From contig CAVXIQ010000006.1 of NCBI GenBank assembly GCA_963761905.1, positions 62,001-126,000 of the forward strand: a DNA stretch of 64,000 bases. The letters are read 5' to 3'. Shown here one piece after another: positions 8,082-18,124 of the stretch. The DNA comes from Gaiellasilicea sp963761905. GTDB lineage: Bacteria; Actinomycetota; Thermoleophilia; Gaiellales; Gaiellaceae. Below the pieces are notes generated by a model. The model was not told the origin of the DNA. It did not search any database and saw nothing but the letters and a program-made list of their open reading frames with translations. How positions within the stretch are numbered: position 1 is the stretch's first letter; each line of letters begins with the position of its first letter. A program made the position numbers and the translations under genes.

Positions 8082-10470
8082 GCGACCGTCGCCTGCACAT
8101 GATCGGCAACGCGCACATCGACCCCGTCTGGCTCTGGCAGTGGCCGGAGGGCTACCAGGAGGTGCGCGCCACCTTCCAGTCGGCGATCGACCGGATGGAC
8201 GAATACCCGGACTTCGTCTTCACCTGCGACTCGTCCCTCTTCTTCGAGTGGGTCGAGGAGAGCGATCCCGCGCTCTTCGAGCGGATCAAGGCCACGGATC
8301 GCGGACGGCCGCTTCCAGGTCGTCGGCGGCTGGTGGGTCGAGCCGGACTGCAACATCCCGGGTGGCGAGTCGCTCGTGCGGCAGGCGCTCTACGGGCAGC
8401 GCTATCTGCGGGAGAAGTTCGGGATCGTCGCGACGACCGGGGCGAACCTCGACTCGTTCGGCCACAGCGCGGCGATCCCCCAGATCCTCGCGAAGAGCGG
8501 GATCGACTCCTACGTCTTCCTGCGTCCCGGGCCGGAAGAGAAGGCGCTCGAGAGCCCGATCTTCTGGTGGGAGTCGCCGGACGGGTCGCGCGTCCTCGCC
8601 TACCGGATCCCGCACGAGTACTGCGCCCCGAAGGACGATCTCGGCGAGCACGTCGAGAAGGCGCTCGCGTCCCTGCCGGACGGCGACGAGGAGTACGCCG
8701 TCTTCTACGGGGTGGGCAACCACGGAGGCGGGCCCGACGAAGTCGAATCTCGACCAGATCGCGCGCCTGAACGAGGAGGGGGACGGCCCGCGGCTCGAGC
8801 TCAGCTCGCTCCGCCGGTTCTTCGACGGGCTGGCGCGCGAGAACGGGGCCTACCCGACGATCCGGGGCGAGCTCCAGCACCACGCCCCCGGCTGCTACAC
8901 GACCCACTCCGGGATCAAGCGCTGGAACCGCCGCGCCGAGAACCTGCTCGCGACGGCCGAGAGGTGGAGCGCGGTCGCCGACTCGCTCGGGCTTCGGCCC
9001 TATCCGCTCGACGAACTGACCCGCGCGTGGAAGCTGCTCCTCTTCAACCAGTTCCACGACACCCTCGCCGGTACGTCGATCGAGCCCGCCTACGAGGACG
9101 CGCGCGACCAGATCGGGCACGCAGCGTCACTCGCGGCCAATGCGTTCAACGCCGCGATCCAGTCGATCGCGCGGCAGATCCACATCGAGCCCGAGGAGGA
9201 GATGCGACCGGTCGTCGTCTTCAACCCGCACCCGTGGACGCTTCTCGCGGATGTCGAGGTCGAGTACACGTGGCTGCGGGAGCAGGGCGCCCATGTGGTC
9301 GACGACGAGGGCGAGCACGTGCCGATGCAGCTGACGCGCCCGCTGACGACGATGAGCGCCTCGCGGGGTCGGCTCGCGTTTCCGGTGGAGGTGCCGGCGC
9401 TGGGCTACCGCACCTACCGGATCCGCAAGGGAGCCGTCGAGCTCGCGCCGCTGCCAGCGTCGGAGACCCGGATCGAGAACGAGTATCTCGTGCTCGAGGT
9501 CGACCCGGCCACCGGTCGGATCGCGAAGCTCGTCCTGAAGGCAAGCGGTGTCGACCTCGCTGCCCCCGCGTCGAAGCACGCCGTCGTCGTCGAGGACCTG
9601 AGCGACACCTGGGGCCATGGCGTCAGGGCCTACGACCGGGAGATCGGCGAGTTCGCGTGCGAGCGGACGCGCCTCGTCGAGACCGGCCCGGTTCGCTCGA
9701 TCGTCCGCGTCGACAGCCGCTTCGGCAACTCGACGCTCCGAGAGGACTACGTGCTCGCTGCGGGTGCGGCCTACGTCGACGTTCGCATCACGCTCGACTG
9801 GCACGAGCAGCTGAAGCTGCTGAAGTTGCGCTATCCCACCTCAGTCGAGACGGAGACGGCGACCTTCGAGACGCCCTATGGACACCTAGAGCGTCCGAGC
9901 AGCGGGGACGAAGAGCCAGGGCAGTCGTGGGTCGACGTCTCCGCGGGCGGCCGCGGGCTGACCGTGATCAACAACGCAAAGGGCGGCTACGACGTTCGCG
10001 GCGGCGACATCGGGATCAGCGTCGTCCGCAGCCCCGTCTGGGCCTGGCACGATCCCCGCGAGCTCGAGGAAGGCGGCGACTTCAGCTACATGGATCAGGG
10101 CCGCCAGGACTTTCACGTGAGGCTCGTCCCCCACGCGGGCGACTGGCGCGCCGCCGATGTGGTCCGGCGCGCCGCAGAGCTGAATCAGCCCCCGTTCGCG
10201 CTGATCGAGACGTACCACGCCGGGCCGCTTCCGCAGGCACGCAGCTTCGCCTCCGACGGCGGCGGCGGCGTCGTCCTCACCGTCCTCAAGGGCGCGGAAG
10301 ACGGAGGGGGATACGTCGTTCGGGCCTACGAGACGGCCGGACGTACGACGGACGCGTCGCTGCGGGTACTGGACTGGACGATCGAGGCCGAGTTCGGCGC
10401 CCACGAGATCAAGACGTTCGTTCTGGCGACCGGCGATGCCGCCGTCGAGACAGATCTGCTCGAATCGTGA
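8078..10470 (+). CDS. Alpha-mannosidase, GH38 (two single-base frameshifts)
   Basis: About 796 residues after repair, without a signal peptide. GH38 landmarks are clear: the zinc ligands in GNAHIDPVW (His13, Asp15), the nucleophile region NLDSFGH (Asp125), and the zinc histidine in GNHGGG (about residue 215). The C-terminal beta domains run to 10470. One extra base at 8295-8297 and one extra C at 8733-8735 break the frame; removing both gives a continuous family-typical protein, so both are probably sequencing indels. It cleaves terminal alpha-linked mannose in the cytoplasm from imported glycans. The ATG overlaps the SIS-protein stop (ATGA). Confidence 0.88.
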
Positions 10471-12549
10471 GCTCGCTCGACGGGGAATGGCAACTGCAGG
10501 GCTGGCTCGGCGAGGAGTGGCGCTGGCACGTGAACGACCCGTGGGAGGGGCCGGGTTGGCTGGCCGCGCGCGTGCCGGGCAGTGTCATCGACGACCTCAT
10601 CCGCGCAGGAGAGGTGCACGACCCCTACTTCGAGCGCCAGAGCCGGCTCGCCGAGTGGGTACCTGCGCGGACCTGGGTGTACCGCCGCCGGGTGGAAGGC
10701 GGCACGATCGAGTTCGGCGGAGTCGACCATGAGGCGACCGTGCACGTCGACGGCGAGGAGGTGGCACACCACGTCGGAGCGTTTACGGCATTCCGCGTCG
10801 AGGTGCCTGCGGGGGAGCACGTGCTCGCCGTCGCGGTTCATGCCGCTCCGGAAAGCGAGGCTCAGGTCGGCCGGACGAGCCGAGTTCGAGTCCACAAAAG
10901 CCGGATGGGGTACGGCTGGGACTTCTGCCCGCGCCTGATCCACCAGGGGATCTGGCGGCCGGTCACGTTCGATCCACCCGCCGCGCGAGCGCCGCTCGTG
11001 CGTCTCGAAGCTGGCGTCGGGACGGTCGAGCTCGACGGGGACGTCGTGCTTCGCGTCGAGGAGCCGCTGCTCTGGTGGCCCAACGGGCTCGGGGAACAAT
11101 CGCTCTACGACGCGGCCGGTTACTCCATCGGCTTCCGCACGGTCGAGCTGGCGGACGACTACGCGCTCGTCGTCAACGGAGTCCGCACCCCGATCAGGGG
11201 CTGGAACTGGGTGCCGATCGATGCGCTGTACGGAGTTCCGCGCCCGGAGAAGCTCGCGCACCTGCTGGGCCTCGCCGCCGAGTCGGGAGCGAACCTCGTG
11301 CGCGTCTGGGGTGGCGGGCTGATCGAGACGACCGAGTTCTACGAGCTCTGCGACCGGCTCGGCCTCCTCGTCTGGCAGGAGTTCAGCCAGTCGAGCTCGG
11401 GCCTGGAGAACGTCCCTTCGGACGATCCCGACTTCGTGTCGGCACTGCGAGAGGACGCAATGCAGGTCGTCCCGCGCCTCCGTCGCCATCCCTCGCTGGC
11501 GATCTGGGGCGGCGGCAACGAGCTCGATGCGGACGGCTCGGAGCCGGCGCTCGTCGCGTTGCGCGAAGTCGTGGAGGAACTCGATTCCGGTCGGTCGTGG
11601 GTGCCGACCTCGCCCTCGGCGGACGGACGAGATCTGCACGGCCCCTGGGAGCATCAAGGTCTGCGCGAGCACCCCCATCACTACGAGTCGCGCCGCGCCG
11701 ACCTGCACAGTGAATTCGGGGTCGAGGGGATGACGAACCGGCGAGCACTCGAGGCGCTGATCGCGGAGGAGCATCGTTGGCCGGCCGACCGCTCGAACCC
11801 CGTCTACGCGCACCTCGGCGCCTGGTGGAACAACGCCCCGCTCGTGCAGGCGTGCTTCGGCGGCCGGCTCGACGGGATCGAGCATTCTCCGTCGCGCCTC
11901 CCAGTGGCTTCAGTACGAGGGGCTCCGCTACGCCGTCGAAGCGACGATCCGCCGCGGCGCCGGGGTCATCCCCTGGCAGCTCAACGAGCCGTTTCCGAAC
12001 GCCTGGTGCACGACCTCCGTCGACTGGCGGGGCGACCCGAAGCCTGCCTACTGGGGCGTGCGGCGTGCGTATCTCGGAGCGCCGAGCGCGTCGTTCGCGA
12101 CCTGGGCCTGGGGCTCCGAGGCCGAGCAGGAGGTGCGCGCGCACGTCACTGCGCCGGCGCGCCTCGTCGATCTCGACGGCGGCGTCGTCGCCGAGTCGCA
12201 CGGCGGTGAGATCACTGCCCCGCTCGCGGCGTTCGCGGCCGACGTCTTCGTCCTCGACGTTGGTGGAAATCGCTACGCGATGAGCCGCACGGAGGATCTC
12301 GCGCCGCTCCTCGACCTGCCGCGCACGCAGCTCGAGCTCGTGCGCGACGAGCACAAGCTCGTCGTTCGCAACAGCGGGAGCGTCGCGGCGCTCGGGCTGG
12401 TGCTCGAAGACGCGCGACCCGCGGACGACCCCGGCTGGGTCTCTTTCTCCGACAACGTGCTCGACCTCCTACCGGGCGAGGCGCGTGAGCTCGAGATCGA
12501 CGGGCCTGTCGGCGAGCTGCGCGCAGAGGCCTGGAATGCTGCGGCTTAG
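10467..12549 (+). CDS. GH2 beta-mannosidase-like enzyme (single-base frameshift)
   Basis: About 693 residues, somewhat short for the family. An N-terminal GH2 sugar-binding beta domain (LDGEWQLQG... WVYRRRV) is followed by the immunoglobulin-like part and the barrel. The acid/base glutamate is in GGGNELD (Glu352) and the probable nucleophile is in HSEFG (Glu416), as in beta-mannosidases. Near 11880 one extra base breaks the frame; removing it restores SILRRASQWLQYEGLRYAVEA and IPWQLNEPFPNAWC. The GTG start overlaps the GH38 stop (GTGA). It probably releases beta-mannose from mannan or N-glycan cores, cooperating with the adjacent alpha-mannosidase. Confidence 0.85.
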
Positions 12550-14219
12550 CGCGCTCGCGCCGGACGGCTCAGCCGTGAACGGGTTCGCCTTCGAGGGAGC
12601 GGCTGCGATCTGGGAGGGGCACGAGCCCGTGGAGGCCGGGATCCGCGTCGAGCGCATCCTGCCGGCGACCGACGATCCGCATTGGCTCGTCCCGGGCGTC
12701 TTTTACGGTGAGAACCGCCCGGCAGGAAACACACGCCTTTATCCGCGCTTCACGCCCGGTCACACCGACCTCGAGCGGATGGAATCGCCCTCGTGGTCGT
12801 TCCGTGCGGATCGCTGCGCGACCCCTGCAGTCTTCGCGCGCGGCGGCGGTCTCGTGACGCAGGAGCGGAGCCCGATCGGGCAGGCCGGGGTCGGCTTCGC
12901 GCTCCGCGACGGACGGCCCGTGATCTGGCTCGATTTTCCCTATCGCGAGGAGCCTCTTCGCTACAACGGCAGCGGTATCCCCGAGCCGCCCGACGTGCAG
13001 ACGCATCGCTGGCAGCCCGGCGAGCGCGTCGAGCTCTCGTTCCGGGTGGCCGACGAGGAGCCCGCGGCCGTGCTTCGCGACCTCGTCACCACGACCTTCG
13101 AGGACCCGAGCTGGGTCTCCGTCGAGGAGGCAGCCGCGCTGAGCGCATGGGGGCTCTGGCGCTGGCACTACCGCTCCGATCCCGCACGGCTGATGGAGAC
13201 GGCTGCGTTCGACCGCGACGGCTTCGGTGCCATGGGCGACCGCGACAACATGCACGTCTCGTGGGTGAGCGGCACGCCGTACGCCCATGCGCTACTCCGT
13301 CACGGGCGCCGGATCGGCAACGAGGACTACGTCGACGCGGCATCCGCCGTCCTCGACCATGTGGCCTCGAACCTCACGCCCGGCGGGACACTCTGGGCGC
13401 AGTGGACGTCCGAGCGAGGCTGGACGACGGGCTGGCACCCAGACAGGAGCCGGCTGCATTCCCGCACGCTGGCGGATGCGACGCTCTTCCTCCACCGCTC
13501 GGGCGAGCGCTGGCACGAGGCCGTCCACTCGAACCTCGCCGTCGTCCGGCGCGTCCAGCGCGACGACGGCGCGCTCCCGGCCGCCCACCACGTCGAGACG
13601 GGTGAGGCTGTCTCCTGGGACGGAACGGCTGGGATGGCCTGGATTCCGGTACTCGTCGAGGCCGGTTACCTCGACGAGGCGCGTGCGGCGGGCGAATACT
13701 TCAAGCGGTTCGACACCTGGTACGGAGCGCCGGAGGACGTCGATCTCGCTCCGACCTCCGAGGACGGCTATGCGGCCGTGATGGCCTTCGTCGCCCTCGA
13801 GGACTGGGAGACGGCGCGACGGGCGGCCGACTGGATGCTCACCTACCGCTACACCTTCGACGTCGCCTTCTCGGAGCGGACGCTGCTCGGCCGCTACGGC
13901 TTCCGGACGCGGGGTGCCGACCAGGCATCGCCCTCGAACCAGCATCTGCACGCGTTCGGGCTGATCTGCCTGCCCGAGATGCTGCGGCTCGCGGACGCGA
14001 GCGGCGACGAGTACTACCGGCGGACGACGCTCGAGAACCTGGCCTGCTTCCGCCAGTTCGTCGCGCGGCAGGACGGCGACTTCGGCGCCTACCGCGGAAT
14101 GGTCAGCGAGCGCTACTACCAGACGGACTGCTTCCAGGCGAAAGGGATGCTGCTCACCCTCTCCCACGCGTGGAGCGTCGGTGTGCTCCTCTACGCCTGC
14201 GAGGAGATGCTCCGGGTGA
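12536..14219 (+). CDS. Uncharacterised protein with a beta-rich N-terminus and (alpha/alpha) toroid-like C-terminus, putative glycosidase
   Basis: About 560 residues. I do not recognise a named family. Residues ~1-190 look beta-rich (GENRPAGNTRLYPRFTPG, SWSFRADRC); residues ~215-550 contain repeated helical hairpins rich in W, H, Y, D and E, such as NMHVSWVSGTPYAHALLRHG, WDGTAGMAWIPVLVEAGY and GADQASPSNQHLHAFGL, a pattern typical of six-hairpin glycosidases. It sits between GH2 and GH1 genes and overlaps the GH2 gene by 14 bases. As read there is no stop codon and the frame runs into the GH1 gene. Dropping one G from GGG at 14214-14216 creates MLR-stop with a GTGA overlap, so I end the gene there. 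A hydrolase or lyase for the operon's glycan is inferred from context. Confidence 0.6.
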
Positions 14220-15562
14220 CGACCTTCCCGGACGGTTTCCTCTGGGGGGTCGGAACCTCGGCGTACCAGGTCGAAGGGGCGGTCGATGCCGACGGTCGCG
14301 GAGAGTCGATCTGGGATCGCTTCGCGGGCGAGAGCGGCGACCGGGGGGACATCGCATGCGATCACTACCGGCGCTGGCGCAACGACGTCGAGCTGCTGGG
14401 CGAGCTCGGGGTCAACGCCTATCGCTTCTCGCTCGCGTGGCCGCGCCTCTTCCCGACGGGACGCGGCGCTCGGGAGCAGCGCGGCTTCGACCACTACGAC
14501 CGCCTCCTCGACGCGCTGCTGGAGCGGGGGATCGAGCCGGTCGTCACGCTCTACCACTGGGATCTGCCCCAGGCGCTCGAGGAGACCGGAGGCTGGCGGA
14601 ATCGGGATACCGTCGAGCGCTTCGTGGACTACGCCGCGGCCTGCTTCGACGCCTTCGGCGACCGGGTCCGCTGGTGGCTGACGATCAACGAGCCGTGGAT
14701 CGTCGGTCTCCTCGGCTACCTGCACGGCCTTCACGCGCCTGGGTATCGGGGCGACGTTCTCGGCGAGGTGACGGTGTTCCATCATCTCCTGCTCGCTCAC
14801 GGCCGCGCCGTCCACGAGTACCGGAAGGCCGGGCTCGACGGCCGCATCGGCCTCGCGCCCAACCTCTCGCCCCACTACCCGGCGAGCGACGCTCCGGCCG
14901 ACCGCGAGGCGAGCGAGGCCTCCGACGGCTACGTCAATCGCTGGTTCCTCGATGCCGTCTTCCGCGGCGCCTACCCGGAGGACATGCGCCGGCGCTACGA
15001 GGAGCTGCTCGGCCCACTCGACTTCATCCACGATGGAGATCTCGCCACGATCGCGGCACCGACCGACTACCTGGGGGTCAACTACTACGCGCCGCGCGTG
15101 ATCCAGGCCGTGCCCGGTGACACCCCGTGGCCGTGGCGCGTCGTCGTCCCGGAGGGCATGCGCACGACGGCCGGCTTCACAGCCGGGGTCGCGCGCACCG
15201 AGGCCGGGACGCCGATCGTCCCCTCCGCCCTCACCGATCTCCTCGTCCGCGTGCGCGACGACTACGGCTCGGTGCCGATCCTGATCACCGAGAACGGCGC
15301 CGTCTTCCCGGAGCCTCTGCACGACGAGCGTCGGATCGCGTTCATCCGTGATCATCTCGTCGCCCTGGGCGAAGCGATCGGGAGGGGCGTTCCGGTCGTC
15401 GGCTACTGCCACTGGTCGTTCCTCGACAACTTCGAATGGGCGCTCGGCTACGCGCAGCGCTTCGGGCTGGTTCACGTCGACTACGACACGCTCGAGCGGA
15501 CGATCAAGGACAGCGGCCGCTACTACGCGCAGGTGGCGCGATCGAATGGAGTGGATCTGTGA
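14216..15562 (+). CDS. GH1 beta-glucosidase/beta-mannosidase-type glycosidase
   Basis: 448 residues, normal for GH1, no signal peptide. The N-terminal signature FPDGFLWGVGTSAYQVEGA, the acid/base TINEP (Glu159) and the nucleophile ITENG (Glu359) are all present, as is the C-terminal FLDNFEWALGY. The GTG at 14216 gives the standard GH1 N-terminus. The open frame continues upstream into the previous gene only because a stop appears to be lost by one extra G. It hydrolyses beta-linked gluco-, galacto- or mannosides in the cytoplasm. Confidence 0.92.
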   Translation: MTTFPDGFLWGVGTSAYQVEGAVDADGRGESIWDRFAGESGDRGDIACDHYRRWRNDVELLGELGVNAYRFSLAWPRLFPTGRGAREQRGFDHYDRLLDALLERGIEPVVTLYHWDLPQALEETGGWRNRDTVERFVDYAAACFDAFGDRVRWWLTINEPWIVGLLGYLHGLHAPGYRGDVLGEVTVFHHLLLAHGRAVHEYRKAGLDGRIGLAPNLSPHYPASDAPADREASEASDGYVNRWFLDAVFRGAYPEDMRRRYEELLGPLDFIHDGDLATIAAPTDYLGVNYYAPRVIQAVPGDTPWPWRVVVPEGMRTTAGFTAGVARTEAGTPIVPSALTDLLVRVRDDYGSVPILITENGAVFPEPLHDERRIAFIRDHLVALGEAIGRGVPVVGYCHWSFLDNFEWALGYAQRFGLVHVDYDTLERTIKDSGRYYAQVARSNGVDL

Positions 15563-16426
15563 TCACGCTCGACGCGCTCGCTCGTCCGAGCTGGGACATT
15601 TCTCATGGTCGCGATGGATCAGCGTGAATCGCTGCGCACGATGCTCGCCGGCCATCACCCCGGAGAGATCTCGACGGAGCAGCTCGTCCGGTTCAAGCTG
15701 GCGGTGGCGCGCGAGTTGGGCGGTTTGGCCTCCGGCCTCCTGATCGACGACGAGTACGGCTCGGAGGTCGTGGCCGAGGCCGCACGTCTCCTGCCCCGAT
15801 CGTGCGGCCTGATCCTGGCCGTGGACGTGCTGCAGCAGCCGCCGGGTGGGATCGTCGAGGACACGACGCTCGCCGAGCCGCGCGAGCTCGATCCGGCCGT
15901 CGTCGCGCTCAAGCTGCTGGTGATCTGGCGCGACGACGCCCAGCGAGCCCGTCGCCGGGAGATGTCGCTTGCCTTCTCCGAGCTCGCGCGAGAGCACGGG
16001 CTGCTCTCCGTGCTCGAGCCTGTCGTCCGCGGGCCTGACGGCTTCGAACGCGATGCGGCGATCGTCGAGGCGGCCGTCGAGCTATCTCCGACCGGCTGCG
16101 ACCTCTACAAGTGCCAGGTTCCGCTCGAGGGGAAAGGCGACCCCGACGAGATCACTCGCTGGGCGCACAAGATCGACGCTGCCGCCGCGTGCCCGTGGGT
16201 CGTCCTCTCCCAGGGCGTCGACCCCGAGGACTTCCCTGCAGCGGTCGAAGCCTCGTGCAAGGGCGGGGCGTCCGGGATGCTTGCCGGCCGCGCAGTCTGG
16301 ACTGCGACGTTGCCTGCGGACGACCCCACCGAGCTCCTGCGCACCGAGTCGGTACCGCGACTCCGGGAGCTCGGAGCAATCGTGGACGCACACGGGCGAC
16401 CATGGCGAGAGAAAGGATCGAGGTGA
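15559..16426 (+). CDS. Class I aldolase of the LacD/tagatose-1,6-bisphosphate aldolase type (single-base frameshift)
   Basis: About 288 residues after repair. It starts at GTG 15559 in a GTGA overlap with the GH1 stop. An extra T at 15592 breaks the frame after ITLDALARPS; removing it gives GTFLMVAMDQRESLRTM, the family's N-terminal signature. The likely Schiff-base lysine is in CDLYKCQVPL (Lys184). Relatives act on tagatose-1,6-bisphosphate or sulfofructose-1-phosphate; galactokinase and sugar isomerases nearby make a tagatose- or fructose-type phosphate more likely here. The substrate is not proven by sequence. Confidence 0.78.
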
Positions 16427-17178
16427 GCGCCGAGCACTTTCGCGAGTACGGGTACCTCCTCTGCGAAGGCGTGTTCGAGGCAGCCGAGGTCGAGGAGATG
16501 CGCGACGCGCTCGAGCGGATCCTCAAGACAGTGGCCGGGACGGAGCACGACGAGAACCACGCCTGGAAAGGCGTCGCGCAGGATGCCATCCTCAAGGGGT
16601 TCCACAACATCCAGTACCACGACGCGGCGTTCACGCGGGCGGCGGCGAATCCGAAGCTCGTGGACGTGCTGACGCAGCTGATCGGCCCGAACGTCCAACT
16701 GCACCACACGAAGATGCTCGTCAAACCGCCCGAGCAGGGAGCGCCGTTCCCTATGCACCAGGACTACCCGTACTTCCCCCACACCCGGCACAGCGTCCTC
16801 GCGGCGAGCGTCCATCTCGACGACACGAACGAGGAGAACGGTTGCCTGCGTGTGATCGCGGGATCGCACAAGCACGGCCCGCTCGAGTCGCAGGGGGCGA
16901 GCAACACGCTCGCGGTTCCGCTCGAGGACGGCGAGCCGATACCGGCGAGCGCCGGTGACGTCGTCATCTTCAGCTACCTGACGATCCACGGGTCGGGCGT
17001 GAACGCAAGCAACGCCGCTCGCCGGAACGTCCTCTTCCAGTATCGCGATCCGGCCGACGAGCCGGTGCTCGCGAACGGCGTCGAGGAGCACGTCGACTGG
17101 GGCCAGGGGCTGATGGTTGCCGGGCGGAACCCGTTCTACTGGGAGCGGCACCCGAGGTTCGAGGTCAAGCCCGCATGA
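16423..17178 (+). CDS. Phytanoyl-CoA dioxygenase (PhyH)-family Fe(II)/2-oxoglutarate oxygenase
   Basis: 251 residues. The metal facial triad is visible: HQD (His112, Asp114) and the distal TIHGSG (His189), followed by an arginine-containing segment (ARRNVLFQYR) for 2-oxoglutarate binding. GTG 16423 overlaps the aldolase stop (GTGA) and is preferred over ATG 16402. Members of this family hydroxylate lipids, osmolytes or small acids, and some act on sugar-derived compounds. Its place inside a sugar operon, before an isomerase and a dehydrogenase, suggests oxidation of a modified sugar or aglycone, but the substrate cannot be named. Confidence 0.85.
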   Translation: MSAEHFREYGYLLCEGVFEAAEVEEMRDALERILKTVAGTEHDENHAWKGVAQDAILKGFHNIQYHDAAFTRAAANPKLVDVLTQLIGPNVQLHHTKMLVKPPEQGAPFPMHQDYPYFPHTRHSVLAASVHLDDTNEENGCLRVIAGSHKHGPLESQGASNTLAVPLEDGEPIPASAGDVVIFSYLTIHGSGVNASNAARRNVLFQYRDPADEPVLANGVEEHVDWGQGLMVAGRNPFYWERHPRFEVKPA

Positions 17179-17351
17179 CCGGAGGAGGGCGCGGCGCGCG
17201 TGGGGGTCGACGCGCTGGCCGAGTCGTGGGCGGCCTGGCCAGGCGCTTCTACCCGGCACTCGCGGCCCGTCGTGGTGTGGCGGTGCAGGACATCGACGTC
17301 GTCGCGCTCCAGGACACGCTGCGAGACGAAGGCCAAGTGGTCGCAGCGTGA
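17175..17351 (+). CDS. Possible small protein of 58 residues, or a degraded coding remnant
   Basis: The frame has an ATG overlapping the PhyH stop (ATGA) and a TGA overlapping the GTG of the next gene (GTGA), which is how real genes in this operon are joined. The N-terminal half is a low-complexity Gly/Arg stretch; the second half (RFYPALAARRGVAVQDIDVV) looks more protein-like. A GTG-started frame at 17200 (GVDALAESWAAWPG) would join the second half if one base were missing, so an indel may hide a ~50-residue protein. No family is recognised. Confidence 0.3.
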   Translation: MTGGGRGARGGRRAGRVVGGLARRFYPALAARRGVAVQDIDVVALQDTLRDEGQVVAA

Positions 17352-18124
17352 TCGCGTTCATGACAGCGAACTACGTCGCACGCGAGACCGGCTACGCGAT
17401 GCACGGCTGGGGCCACGGCGACCGCGCGACCAACGAGTGGTTCGCGCCGCTCGAGACGTACGGCGCTCGGCTGGACGAGCTTCTCGAAGGGATCAGCGCG
17501 CTCGGCTTCGACGCCGTCGACTTCTGGGGCGCACATCTGGGTACCGAGTGGGCGACCGACGAGCACGTCGCTCTCGCGCTTGCCTCACTCGGACGGCACG
17601 GGCTCTCGCTCGCCACCTATGCGACCTGGATCGGCCCTTCGAACGTCGAGCGTGCGTGCGAGCTCGCGTCCGCGCTCGGCACCGACACGATCGGTGGTGG
17701 CATCTCGGGCGACCCCGCTGAAATTGCTCCCGTGCTCGCGAGGTCCGGAATCCGGCTTGCGATCGAAAACCACCCCGAGCGAACGCCGGCAGAGATGCTC
17801 GCGAAGATCGAGCGCGGAGGAGCCACCATGGCGACGACCGTGGACACCGGCTGGTGGGCGACGCACGGTTATGACCCCACCCGCGCGATCGAGGAGCTGG
17901 GGGAGCATGTCGCCCACGTCCACCTCAAGGACGTGCGCGCGCTCGGCGACCCGCACGAGACCTGCCCGTGGGGCGAAGGGATCGTCGATGTCGAGGCGTG
18001 CATCCGCGCCCTGGAGCGGATCGGCTACACCGGCGTCTACGTCGTGGAGCACGAGCCGGAGCGTCACGACCCAAGCGAGGAGTGTCGGGCGATGCGAGCG
18101 ACGCTCGAGCGGTGGCTCGGGTGA
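17348..18124 (+). CDS. Sugar phosphate isomerase/epimerase, xylose isomerase-like TIM barrel
   Basis: 258 residues. The AP endonuclease 2/xylose isomerase-like fold shows as strands ending in metal or substrate residues: AIENHPERT (Glu), TVDTGWW (Asp), VAHVHLKD (His) and VVEHEPE (Glu). The GTG at 17348 is chosen because it precedes the first strand and overlaps the upstream TGA. Such proteins interconvert keto and aldo sugars or epimerise inositol-type substrates. With the adjoining Gfo/Idh/MocA dehydrogenase it forms a common pair in sugar-acid or inositol-like catabolism. Confidence 0.83.
   Translation: MIAFMTANYVARETGYAMHGWGHGDRATNEWFAPLETYGARLDELLEGISALGFDAVDFWGAHLGTEWATDEHVALALASLGRHGLSLATYATWIGPSNVERACELASALGTDTIGGGISGDPAEIAPVLARSGIRLAIENHPERTPAEMLAKIERGGATMATTVDTGWWATHGYDPTRAIEELGEHVAHVHLKDVRALGDPHETCPWGEGIVDVEACIRALERIGYTGVYVVEHEPERHDPSEECRAMRATLERWLG

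Noticed and set aside
15559..16426. Sulfoquinovose (sulfo-EMP) pathway suggested by the YihT-like lysine motif
   Set aside because: No sulfoquinovosidase with the diagnostic residues, no sulfosugar kinase or SLA reductase is recognisable, and galK and mannosidases point to ordinary hexoses.
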